Assembly (NCBI GenBank): GCA_905214225.1
Contig: CAJMLL010000056.1
Span: forward strand, 1-11,180
Source of the DNA: an uncultured bacterium
GTDB taxonomy: Bacteria; Bacillota; Clostridia; Peptostreptococcales; Anaerovoracaceae
Length of the DNA: 11,180 nucleotides
Direction of reading: 5' to 3'
The notes beneath the pieces are model-generated. The model saw only the letters and a program-made list of their open reading frames with translations. It ran no database searches and was not told the origin of the DNA. Of this stretch, positions 1 through 6,551 are shown piece after piece. The position numbers and the translations under genes were made by a program. How positions within the stretch are numbered: the stretch's first letter is position 1; each line of letters begins with the position of its first letter.

Positions 1-1013
1 AGCAGAATCCGATCTTTACCAGACGGATCACGGTCCGTGAACGTCTCCATTACATCAACTGAAAGAAGTGAAAGAAGCGGTGCGTAGAGCGTCAGCTTTT
101 CCGCTGGAATCCGAACGTAGACGTCGCTGTCTTCCAGGTCGGACGGAGAAAAACTCTGTGGGCCGCGGCCGATAGAACGCTTCACCATTTCATTTGTTGC
201 AAAGAGTTTAAGCGCGCGATCAACGGACTGCTTGCATCCCTGATTGTTCTTCTCATTCGCGCCGGCGAAAGAAGAAATGTAGCGGATGATCCGCGGATCC
301 TTATCGCAGACTTTGACGATATTGTTCAGCAGATCCCGCCAGTTGTTCTCCGCAATCTTCTCGCAAATCTCCGAAAAATCCTTGCCCGCCTGATAGTAGG
401 CAAGCAGTGCTGCAGTCAGCATCTTGCGGCCTTCTTCCGTGAAAAACTTTTCTGCGGATTCGGAACCGGTTGATTCCGGAAGCAACGTAAATGCAAGCTC
501 TTCCAAAAGTTCCTGCTTCTGTTCATCCGTTTCTGCCTTGTCGATTCTCGCGAAAACGTTGTATTTCACGTCCGCAGATTCTGCCGGGCGGTAGATGATC
601 CTTGGTGATGCCCGCGGCACATTCTCTTCAATGTCGCCGAGATCGATCACGTAAGCATGGCCACGCCAGTGCCGGAGACTGGGGATGATGACCGCCGATG
701 TCTTTCCAGATCCGCTGGTACCGAGAACCAGTGCATGTCCTTCATTGTCCGAAGGAGAGCACGCGTACTTTCCATTTCTGGTCCTGCCGAACGTCATTCC
801 GTCTGGATCACGGAGAAACTTAATTCCGGTTTTTCGTTTTCCTTCCTTTATATATGATTCGACGAACTCAAGAAAGGAAAGTCCGCGTTCCTGCATTTCA
901 TGCTTCATCCATAACGCGACTAACGCGAAGATCAACATGACTCCGGCGACGACATACGCAAGAATCAGCACCAGAGTTAACGGATCCATGCTTGACTGAT
1001 CACTGTTATACAT
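1..1013 (-). CDS. VirD4/TraG-like type IV coupling ATPase (3' end beyond window)
   Basis: The frame is open from an ATG at 1013 to the window edge, giving 337 visible residues. Residues 12-35 form a single hydrophobic membrane segment, and a Walker A motif GTSGSGKT lies at residues 98-105. It is followed by a long mixed alpha/beta region of the kind seen in VirD4/TraG-type coupling proteins, which are inner-membrane ATPases that deliver relaxase-DNA complexes to the conjugation channel. After Walker A comes HAYVIDLGD (119-127) where typical VirD4 proteins have a DPKGE-like segment, so this is a divergent member. The Walker B DE motif would lie outside the window. The start codon overlaps the relaxase stop by one base (TGATG), with GAGG upstream, indicating translational coupling. 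Most VirD4 proteins have two N-terminal membrane helices; only one is seen here. An FtsK/HerA-type ATPase is the main alternative, but the relaxase neighbour favours a coupling protein. Confidence 0.85.
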   Translation of the reverse strand, partial: MYNSDQSSMDPLTLVLILAYVVAGVMLIFALVALWMKHEMQERGLSFLEFVESYIKEGKRKTGIKFLRDPDGMTFGRTRNGKYACSPSDNEGHALVLGTSGSGKTSAVIIPSLRHWRGHAYVIDLGDIEENVPRASPRIIYRPAESADVKYNVFARIDKAETDEQKQELLEELAFTLLPESTGSESAEKFFTEEGRKMLTAALLAYYQAGKDFSEICEKIAENNWRDLLNNIVKVCDKDPRIIRYISSFAGANEKNNQGCKQSVDRALKLFATNEMVKRSIGRGPQSFSPSDLEDSDVYVRIPAEKLTLYAPLLSLLSVDVMETFTDRDPSGKDRIL

Positions 1014-1687
1014 CAGAACATCAGCTCCTCTTCTTTTCCTTCTTTTTCGATTTCGTTCTGCCACTCAGCTTCACGGCTGCGTTCCTTCAATTCTTTTATC
1101 GTAAGGTTACCACCCTGCTCGCGCGTCCGATGGTCGTACATATTGACGCCGTACTTGTCTCCAATTTCACGCTGAAGACGGTCATGCAGCACCATGTACG
1201 CGGCCTTCGTAAGGACCTTGTTCATACAAATTTTATAATCCTGCTTATGATGAAGCTTCTTCTTATTTTCTATCCGCGGCACGAATACATAGTGCATGTG
1301 CGTCTGGCCCGCCTCATCTTTATGGACTGCTGCCTGCAGAACGTTAACTTCAGGATCACATCCCTGCTGCCGAAGGAAACTGTCGTAAAAGACCTTGCAG
1401 TCCTTCATGAATTCATCTTCTTTTTCCTTCGGAAGTTCCCGGGGACACGTCGTGACGATGCTTCCGATCATCTTGATGTCTGATCTACCGTAGACGTAAC
1501 ACCTGCTGGGTTTTGTAATTTCCTTGAAATATTGATAGGCAGACATCCCACGATCAGGAACCAGATCGTAGTTGTCTTTGTATTTCATCGGGTCATGTTC
1601 CGGTCCGTCGTAAGAGGATTTGAGTCCTCTGACGTTGTGGTAAAGGACCGCGTACACATGACCTGCTGTGTATTTTTCGATGTTCAT
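1013..1687 (-). CDS. MobV-family (Mob/Pre) relaxase, compact 224-aa form
   Basis: This enzyme would nick oriT and start plasmid mobilization. The 224-residue product has the MobV signatures: YHNVRG near the N-terminus (H17), NYDLV at 39-43, and the metal-binding block H122-x-D-E followed by H130-M-H132. In MobM of pMV158 the nucleophile is a histidine near the N-terminus (H22) rather than a tyrosine, and H17 is the equivalent by position and context (inference). I chose the ATG at 1687 because an excellent AAGGAGGTG site precedes it and MNIEKYTAGH resembles MobV N-termini. The frame stays open upstream to 1969, but that stretch looks like structured non-coding DNA. The protein is about half the length of typical MobV relaxases (often 400-500 aa): it has the catalytic domain, then a short charged KE-rich tail and no long coiled-coil C-terminus. 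The stop overlaps the coupling protein start. Confidence 0.87.
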   Translation of the reverse strand: MNIEKYTAGHVYAVLYHNVRGLKSSYDGPEHDPMKYKDNYDLVPDRGMSAYQYFKEITKPSRCYVYGRSDIKMIGSIVTTCPRELPKEKEDEFMKDCKVFYDSFLRQQGCDPEVNVLQAAVHKDEAGQTHMHYVFVPRIENKKKLHHKQDYKICMNKVLTKAAYMVLHDRLQREIGDKYGVNMYDHRTREQGGNLTIKELKERSREAEWQNEIEKEGKEEELMF

Positions 1688-1718
1688 TTTCTTCTTCACC
1701 TCCTTCGAAAAATATTCT

Positions 1719-1923
1719 GCTTGGTCCTCACTGCAACCATTCGCAGGATGGTTACCTTTCGTTCTGACCAAGCAAGTTGGGCAGAACATTTTTCTGCCCC
1801 CGGCGTCTCTGCCGCCTAACTTGCCAAATCTGCCGATCTGGACGGGCTCCCCGACGTAAACTCGTGCCGAGGTTACCACCGGGGACGGGGGCTTGCGCCC
1901 CCACAAGTAATCCGCAGGATTAC
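1719..1923 (-). other. Highly structured region upstream of the relaxase (candidate RNA and/or oriT)
   Basis: This GC-rich 205-nt stretch between the helicase stop and the relaxase ribosome site contains consecutive perfect helices. In plus coordinates they are: 1907-1913 with 1917-1923 (7 bp); 1887-1892 with 1897-1902 (6 bp, loop GCAA on the minus strand, a GNRA tetraloop); 1880-1884 with 1849-1853 enclosing 1861-1864/1868-1871; 1818-1824 with 1772-1778 (7 bp) enclosing 1802-1805/1813-1816 and 1779-1786/1792-1799 (8 bp); and 1766-1773 with 1719-1726 (8 bp) enclosing 1735-1740/1748-1753. The last hairpin extends through a G-U pair only if transcribed from the minus strand, the operon direction. 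The octamer CGCAGGAT occurs at 1743-1750 and 1913-1920. The position just before a relaxase gene is where oriT often lies, but the nested junctions look more like a folded RNA. I do not recognise a known RNA family. Confidence 0.6.
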
Positions 1924-1958
1924 ATTTTCCCCCTGACTTGCAAAGTGGAATTTTCATA

Positions 1959-3647
1959 TCAGTCTGCATTTGACAGCTTTACGCCGTAATAAAATCTTCC
2001 AGCACCTTTGCGCTTCCAGACATATCCCTTACGAACCATCGCTGACTTAAACACGATGACACTACGTGCAGTCTCTCCGGCCTCATCGCAGTATTCTTTA
2101 TAAGCACTGTAAATTTCTCCGGCCTTCATTTTATACGCCGGATCCATCACGCACTTTTCCTCAAGGAAATGACCGAGCCAGTCATTTTCCTCGCGGTATT
2201 CGTCAACCGCCTTTTGCACACATGCCGGGCGCTTAATTCTGCATCCGCCTTCATAGAACATGGCCGCACCGTCAATAATCCACTGCAGGATTGCGCCGCC
2301 ACACTGCTCTATCAGATAGCTGGCGTAATCTTTGATTTCGCCGGAGGTGTTTCGGATCCTGCTTTTGAATGGAACAATAATCAAGCGGTCCCACGTTCCT
2401 TCATCTTCGGTATCGACCTGAGGCAGATGGTTCGTGAACATGATCATGGTGTGACTCGGAGTAAAATCCATCGGGTTCTGATACAACTCCCGCGCGGAGA
2501 TCACATCAGTACTGCTTACCCTTTTAAGCATTCCGCTGTCCAGAGACTTCCCTGTATCGAGCTCTGCTGCAAGTGCAAGACGTTCGCCCTTCAGGGTTGC
2601 CAATTCTGCAGATTTGTTGATATTGACTTTCCGAATAAAGATGTCAGGATCAATCATTCCAGCGTAATCACCCAAGACATATTTAATGGAATTGAAAAAG
2701 GTAGATTTTCCGTTTCCACCCTCGCCAACTGCGATGATCAGACCCTCGTAATAAACTTTTCCGATCGCCGCCATGCCAACGACCATCTGCAGGTACTGCT
2801 GCAGTTCCTGGTCACCGCCAGTAAGGCGATTCAGAAATTTGTACCAGATGTCTGCGTTTACATTCGACGGTGTCACGGGGGTGATTTTCGTGATGAAATC
2901 TTCTGGACAATGTCCCTGCATCTTTCCGTTCCGAAGATCAAACTCGCCGGAAGGTGTGTTCAACAGGTATCCATCTTTATCCAATTCTTCATCCTTGATC
3001 TCCGACTCTGGCCGAGCCTGGTTCAGACAATTATTCGGCTTTCGGTTATTTCTCTCTTTACAGATGAAATTTCTGTAAGTTTTTATCGCCGCCAGCCTTT
3101 TCTTGTCAGGACTCTTTTTATTTTTTTCTTCCTGATACATCTGATCAGCTTCGGCAAGCTGACGCTCAGTAAATTCATGAACAAGACCGAGTACTTTGAT
3201 ATCACTTTTCCCTACCCAGCGCTTACCGTCAAACCAGAGCCAGTCCATAGCTTTACAGTAGCGGATGCAGCTTCCGTATTCTCTAACGAACACTTTGGCT
3301 TCACCCACGTCGGAATAATCTGCTGGCACAAGGCTGCCCTTGATCCGTCCCCACTGCAGATACGCCTGTTCATCTTTATAATCCTGAACGGCTTCTTTCC
3401 AGATGGTTTCCTTCACTGCCGGCTCAATCTTCTGGGCTTCACCGGAACATGAAATGTTTTCATACTGCTTCTTCGCGGCTTCATTGGCACCGGAGTACTG
3501 ATGCAGTACGTTGATCGCAGCCTGCTGAAGCGCAATACGCGCGGCCTGATAGGACATATCCCTCGGTGCGGCCGGAATTGCTTCCTTCTGAACGGTATTA
3601 TCCAGGCTCTGATTTCCCAGAGTAGAACTGATGTTCTTAGTCAACAT
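1959..3647 (-). CDS. D5/P4-family superfamily 3 replication helicase (plasmid/phage type)
   Basis: The 562-aa protein carries the D5-like/P4 primase C-terminal helicase architecture. A D5_N-like region covers roughly residues 110-285 and an SF3 AAA+ core roughly 290-440. The core has Walker A GEGGNGKS (308-315, K314), a Walker B-like LALAAELD (357-364), the sensor FTNHLP (404-409, N406) and an arginine-finger segment TWDRLIIVPF (418-427, R421). A winged-helix-like tail spans about 485-562. It should unwind DNA at the element's replication origin. No primase catalytic motif is seen in the N-terminal hundred residues, so this is helicase only and would need host or other primase activity. The ATG at 3647 is preceded by AAAGGAG at good spacing. 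It is the first gene of the minus-strand operon. A phage or satellite helicase is an alternative label for the same family, but the MobV and coupling genes point to a mobilizable element. Confidence 0.87.
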   Translation of the reverse strand: MLTKNISSTLGNQSLDNTVQKEAIPAAPRDMSYQAARIALQQAAINVLHQYSGANEAAKKQYENISCSGEAQKIEPAVKETIWKEAVQDYKDEQAYLQWGRIKGSLVPADYSDVGEAKVFVREYGSCIRYCKAMDWLWFDGKRWVGKSDIKVLGLVHEFTERQLAEADQMYQEEKNKKSPDKKRLAAIKTYRNFICKERNNRKPNNCLNQARPESEIKDEELDKDGYLLNTPSGEFDLRNGKMQGHCPEDFITKITPVTPSNVNADIWYKFLNRLTGGDQELQQYLQMVVGMAAIGKVYYEGLIIAVGEGGNGKSTFFNSIKYVLGDYAGMIDPDIFIRKVNINKSAELATLKGERLALAAELDTGKSLDSGMLKRVSSTDVISARELYQNPMDFTPSHTMIMFTNHLPQVDTEDEGTWDRLIIVPFKSRIRNTSGEIKDYASYLIEQCGGAILQWIIDGAAMFYEGGCRIKRPACVQKAVDEYREENDWLGHFLEEKCVMDPAYKMKAGEIYSAYKEYCDEAGETARSVIVFKSAMVRKGYVWKRKGAGRFYYGVKLSNAD

Positions 3648-3714
3648 AATTTACTCCTTTACAAATCTACAGAAGCTTCGGACGCTTGCGAATCTTCTGC
3701 TTCAGATTTTCTCT

Positions 3715-3759
3715 GGAATTTCCCGGACATCAGTGATAAAATCAGAATAGGGAAATTCC
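3715..3759. repeat. Perfect 10-bp inverted repeat in the helicase leader
   Basis: GGAATTTCCC at 3715-3724 is matched by GGGAAATTCC at 3750-3759 across a 25-nt loop. It could be a stem-loop in the helicase leader, in an antisense RNA reading the other way, or a protein operator. No T-run follows it directly on either strand, so it is not itself a terminator. Confidence 0.7.
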
Positions 3760-3779
3760 TTTGAGTATGTTTTTCCAAC

Positions 3780-3815
3780 ACCGCATGGCAGTGGCAGCTG
3801 CTATGCGGTTTTTTT
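3780..3815 (+). terminator. Rho-independent terminator on the plus strand inside the helicase leader
   Basis: ACCGCAT at 3780-3786 pairs with ATGCGGT at 3803-3809. An inner GCAG/CTGC stem lies in the loop, and a run of seven T (3809-3815) follows. The T-run is on the plus-strand side only; on the minus strand the hairpin is followed by GTTGG. No plus-strand gene ends here, so the natural user would be an antisense transcript starting within or near the helicase 5' end. Confidence 0.75.
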
Positions 3816-3900
3816 GTCTGGCTATCAGCTTCTCGCGTCTGCCTTCATGTACCTGATCTGCAGAAAGAAGTTTTGATGACCTCTCCCTGAGCTCACCTAC

Positions 3901-3929
3901 AGTATAACTCATCTGCCCTGTTATGTCAA
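3901..3929 (-). promoter_or_regulatory. Strong sigma-70/sigma-A promoter of the helicase-relaxase-coupling operon
   Basis: On the minus strand, TTGACA (3929-3924) is separated by exactly 17 bp from TATACT (3906-3901), almost the consensus. Transcription would begin near 3894 and run leftwards through the helicase leader. The -35 box directly abuts the palindrome at 3930-3962, a likely operator. Confidence 0.8.
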
Positions 3930-3962
3930 ACGTATTTTATTTTATTTATATATAAAATACGT
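3930..3962. repeat. Palindrome (11-bp arms) at the divergent control region, possible operator
   Basis: ACGTATTTTAT (3930-3940) is matched by ATAAAATACGT (3952-3962) around an 11-bp AT-only centre. It touches the -35 box of the leftward promoter and lies about 45 bp upstream of the rightward -10 box. A repressor or origin-binding dimer could therefore control both directions. An AT-rich unwinding element is another possibility. Confidence 0.65.
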
Positions 3963-4005
3963 ATCTTTACTACGTTCCAGAAATCTGTTGTTTTACGCAT
4001 AGACG

Positions 4006-4019
4006 TGGTATACTATAAT
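4006..4019 (+). promoter_or_regulatory. Probable extended -10 promoter of the accessory cassette
   Basis: TGGTATACT at 4006-4014 fits an extended -10 box. A second perfect TATAAT overlaps it at 4014-4019. The -35 side is weak (TTGTTT at 3988 or TTTTAC at 3991), which agrees with use of the extended -10 type. Confidence 0.5.
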
Positions 4020-4234
4020 CATATTCAATTGCAGGTAGTACACCGTTTACATTCAAACAGAATACGTACATTTTAAACTGCTACAGACGTTGAAAATATG
4101 CCGTTCACACATCTTCACGCCTGCATTCATTCCGCAGGAAGACTGGTTTCCGCTTGCCACATCTGGCATAATATATAGGAAAGTCTCCCTCAGGCGCCGG
4201 TGTACGCCGAAAAAGGAGAAAGGAGAATCACCAC
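4020..4234 (+). promoter_or_regulatory. Untranslated leader upstream of the zinc-finger gene
   Basis: About 215 nt separate the promoter from the ATG, with no credible reading frame. It contains possible stems: TATGCC near 4098 with GGCATA near 4166, CCTGC/GCAGG around 4121-4139, and GGCG/CGCC at 4193-4208, just before a doubled ribosome site (AAAGGAGAAAGGAG). A regulatory role is possible but unsupported beyond these stems. Confidence 0.35.
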
Positions 4235-5482
4235 ATGAAATTTCCTAATATCATAATAAAGAAAGAAAAATTTGATTTTCTGTTAAACAACAGCTTCAAT
4301 GCAAGAGTAATAGAACAAACAGACCTGCCTTTACTAAGTAACCAGGACATAAAGAACGCCAGGGTAAATATAGACCATGACTCTATTCTAATACCACCTG
4401 AAATTTACCTAAAATATATGTTTATCAGAAGGCACGATAGGTCTGAATACTCCTATTACTGCACAGCTTCAAAAGAAGACGTTTCCGATGACGATCAGCT
4501 GGTAACAGACCTGAGAGAAAATCTTACATTTGTAAACGGGCTAAAAGAATTTTTATCGGATTTCATTATTCTAATAAAAAGCCCAGACTTCCATAGATTA
4601 GCAGAGGGCGCTCCAGGTTGCTTTGATCCCAGAAGTGTACACGAATACGAACTTCTTGTGAGGTCTCTCAGTTTACTCAGCAGCATCGGCGATCAATATC
4701 TTCAATACGGGTATCTCGACCATGAATTTATGGCCTCTGCTTATCTGCTGTTTCGAGAGCTGCATAGCGAGAAGATGTTCAAACCGGTACCATACTTTTC
4801 CTTTGACAAGCCGGAGCTTAAAATATCTGCGTATGATCCGGTCACAGTAACTTACGAAGGGAAAGAAGATAGCCAAGATCAGTGCCTAGATGACCTCCGC
4901 AAGAATCAGGTAGGGTGTCAGGTATCTTTTTACATCGTTAAATACGACACCCAGCTGGCGCTTTCCATCCTGGACTATATTTCCAGAAATAACCGTCAGC
5001 TCAGGAAATGCGCGGTCTGCGGCAAACCATTTATTGTTTCAAAGTACAGAAAGAAGTATTGTTCTGAAGAATGTCGAAACAATGTGGAAGTCAAGGTCAA
5101 ACAGAATCTTCCAACGCGAAAAGACCATCGAAGGGAAGAAAATTACAGGCAGCGTTTTTACAAAGCCTATGACCGCGCTCATACGCAAAACAACCTTGCC
5201 GAATTTGATCTGGAAAAACTGAATATCCCGGAGCCGGAGCAGCGTGGAACATCTGTACAGCAGCAGAAACTCAGCAAGAAGAGAGAGTATATCATCAACA
5301 CTTTGGATTCCTGCTGCAACAAACGATATAACCGTAAAGGATTTCACCAGGCCATCCATGAGCTGATTTCCTACCAGCAGATGCGCAGAGACTGGGGATT
5401 CATCTCACAGAAAGAGTATGAAGACTGGCTTGACAACAGTAAAATATACAACAACTCGGGCCGCAAGCCATCGAAGAAGTAA
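4235..5482 (+). CDS. Unknown protein with C-terminal four-cysteine zinc finger (DUF6076-like)
   Basis: The 415-residue protein has no function I can name. A zinc-binding cluster at C259-x2-C262-x13-C276-x3-C280 sits in RKCAVCGKPF...KKYCSEEC. A strongly basic, glutamine-rich C-terminal third follows (from about 285), which suggests nucleic-acid binding. The N-terminal 250 residues are mixed charged and hydrophobic with no membrane segment or signal peptide. The cysteine arrangement late in a protein of about 400 aa recalls the Bacillota families grouped as DUF6076, but I cannot confirm that. The start has a strong doubled ribosome site. The first 130 codons look AT-rich, with ATA and AGA codons, while the zinc-finger part is richer in GC, hinting at a composite origin. 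It is the first gene of the rightward cassette, 78 nt before the first paralogue gene. Confidence 0.75.
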   Translation: MKFPNIIIKKEKFDFLLNNSFNARVIEQTDLPLLSNQDIKNARVNIDHDSILIPPEIYLKYMFIRRHDRSEYSYYCTASKEDVSDDDQLVTDLRENLTFVNGLKEFLSDFIILIKSPDFHRLAEGAPGCFDPRSVHEYELLVRSLSLLSSIGDQYLQYGYLDHEFMASAYLLFRELHSEKMFKPVPYFSFDKPELKISAYDPVTVTYEGKEDSQDQCLDDLRKNQVGCQVSFYIVKYDTQLALSILDYISRNNRQLRKCAVCGKPFIVSKYRKKYCSEECRNNVEVKVKQNLPTRKDHRREENYRQRFYKAYDRAHTQNNLAEFDLEKLNIPEPEQRGTSVQQQKLSKKREYIINTLDSCCNKRYNRKGFHQAIHELISYQQMRRDWGFISQKEYEDWLDNSKIYNNSGRKPSKK

Positions 5483-5560
5483 AACGATTTTCTGCAAAGA
5501 ATGGCCATGAGAAAAGAATTGAAACAGGCACCTGGAGAAACGCGCAGAAAGGAGACGAAC

Positions 5561-6355
5561 GTGGAAAAGAATACTACAGCAAATGAAAAGCTACCTATTG
5601 AATTACAGGAAATCAGGCCGGACTCTCTACCCGCCTTTCTGAAAACGATCAATGCGCTATCAGATGGAGCGTGTGAATCTGATGAAATTTACGTTCTCAG
5701 TCCGGAGACTCCATTATACAGTAAGTTCGGAAAAGGACGCTGGCACCTATCTGAACAGAATCTTACGCGTTCTGAAAAGAAAGGCGGCGATGGATGTGTC
5801 TGGTTATATAACAGCAGAGTCGGGGAATACTATGCTCCTCTGCTCTGGTTTGATCCATCCGGCCAGCCCTGGGAAGCACAGACTGACATCATGATCAGCA
5901 GATCGGGAGATATTTCCGACTTTCACTTCTCATCCTGGGAAAAGGTCAGCGGCATTGTTGGAGTCCAAAGTCCTGCCGCGAAAACCGCTTACCATGCAGC
6001 AAAGTACTATTATGTAATCAATCCACCACAGGAGATGGAGATGATCCTTCTCTCCGTTGCACCGGAAGCCTACAAGTTTTTAAAACGCATGCCGCAGCTG
6101 GATACGGAAAACGGGATTTTCACGCCTGCCAGCCTGCTGATGGCTCCCCAGATACAAAAGCTGTACGAATGGGGCTACAGGGCATTCACAGAAAAGCACA
6201 TGGACTTCTTCGTTCAGGGAGATTTTGATGCCCTTAACAGACTGACGCGGCCTGGAGACACAGAAGAAGAAGCGGTCCTGGCCCCGTCCTATGTCCGCAA
6301 AAAAATGAAAAATGATGTCCGGCCCTGTTACTGGTTCGATGACTTCGGGCTTTAA
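5561..6355 (+). CDS. Unknown protein, first of two tandem paralogues
   Basis: I set the start at GTG 5561 (264 aa): AAAGGAG lies six bases upstream, and VEKNTTANEKLPIELQEIRP then lines up from its first residue with the second paralogue's MEKAITKSKEIPAQLRSVTP. The upstream ATG at 5501 has no ribosome site and would add 20 residues absent from the paralogue. Landmarks are APLLWFDPSGQPWEAQT, DFHFSSWEK, YYYVINPPQEMEMILL and NGIFTPASLLMAPQI. The protein appears soluble, without signal peptide, metal cluster or nucleotide-binding motif. No family is recognised. A distant likeness to the middle of PcfJ-type plasmid proteins is conceivable but not claimed. It lies 78 nt downstream of the zinc-finger gene, so the two probably share a transcript. 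Confidence 0.75.
   Translation: MEKNTTANEKLPIELQEIRPDSLPAFLKTINALSDGACESDEIYVLSPETPLYSKFGKGRWHLSEQNLTRSEKKGGDGCVWLYNSRVGEYYAPLLWFDPSGQPWEAQTDIMISRSGDISDFHFSSWEKVSGIVGVQSPAAKTAYHAAKYYYVINPPQEMEMILLSVAPEAYKFLKRMPQLDTENGIFTPASLLMAPQIQKLYEWGYRAFTEKHMDFFVQGDFDALNRLTRPGDTEEEAVLAPSYVRKKMKNDVRPCYWFDDFGL
6110..6146 (+). repeat. DNA block shared identically by the two paralogue genes
   Basis: The stretch encoding NGIFTPASLLMA is identical base for base in the first gene (about 6112-6146) and the second (about 7108-7142), some 35 bp including all third positions, whereas flanking codons differ. Such local identity within diverged paralogues suggests recent gene conversion or a constraint on the DNA or RNA itself. 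Confidence 0.75.
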
Positions 6356-6551
6356 CCTGTAAGTAGATGTTTCCATTTCACGCTCACGCCCGTAACGTCA
6401 TCGCACTTCCCTGAAGCAGCCAGCATCCGGAGTCTGCATTCCTGTCTGTTCTCGCAGCAGATGAATGAAACCGTACGAAAAAATCCCGGCCTGTCTATTG
6501 TATTCTTGTATATGACAAACAGAGGAAACAAGAAAAAGAAAGGTGAAAGAT
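6356..6551. other. Spacer between the paralogues
   Basis: This 196-nt stretch has no reading frame of interest and no clear terminator. A TATT-rich segment near 6496-6515 could be a weak promoter for the second paralogue, but no convincing -35/-10 pair is seen. A purine-rich tract runs into the ribosome site of the next gene. Confidence 0.4.

Larger units (their letters stand above)
3648..3895 (-). promoter_or_regulatory. Long structured leader of the helicase operon
   Basis: Between the predicted transcription start (about 3894) and the helicase ATG lie about 250 nt with no convincing gene. The leader contains the inverted repeat at 3715-3759 and the hairpin at 3780-3808. Near the gene there is a further potential stem-loop in which the TCTGCTTC/GAAGCTTC region around 3670-3705 can pair. 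Long leaders of this kind upstream of replication genes are often targets of antisense RNA or attenuation in copy control. That role is inferred here from the layout. Confidence 0.5.

Noticed and set aside
1887..1902. Twister or other self-cleaving ribozyme, prompted by CGCAAGCCCC on the minus strand
   Set aside because: The sequence is explained by a simple 6-bp stem with a GCAA loop, and the remaining conserved ribozyme elements could not be placed.
1688..1969. N-terminal extension of the relaxase by 94 residues from the ATG at 1969
   Set aside because: It lacks a good ribosome site, overlaps the helicase end and reads through the multi-helix region. It contributes no MobV motif, while ATG 1687 has AAGGAGGTG and a typical N-terminus. 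GC-rich helices also leave other frames open, so openness alone is weak evidence.
2169..3452. 427-codon plus-strand frame opposite the helicase gene
   Set aside because: It is the antisense shadow of a clear SF3 helicase with all motifs; its translation has no recognisable features.
5501..5560. Upstream ATG 5501 for the first paralogue
   Set aside because: It has no ribosome site, and the extra 20 residues have no counterpart in the second paralogue, whose start aligns with GTG 5561.
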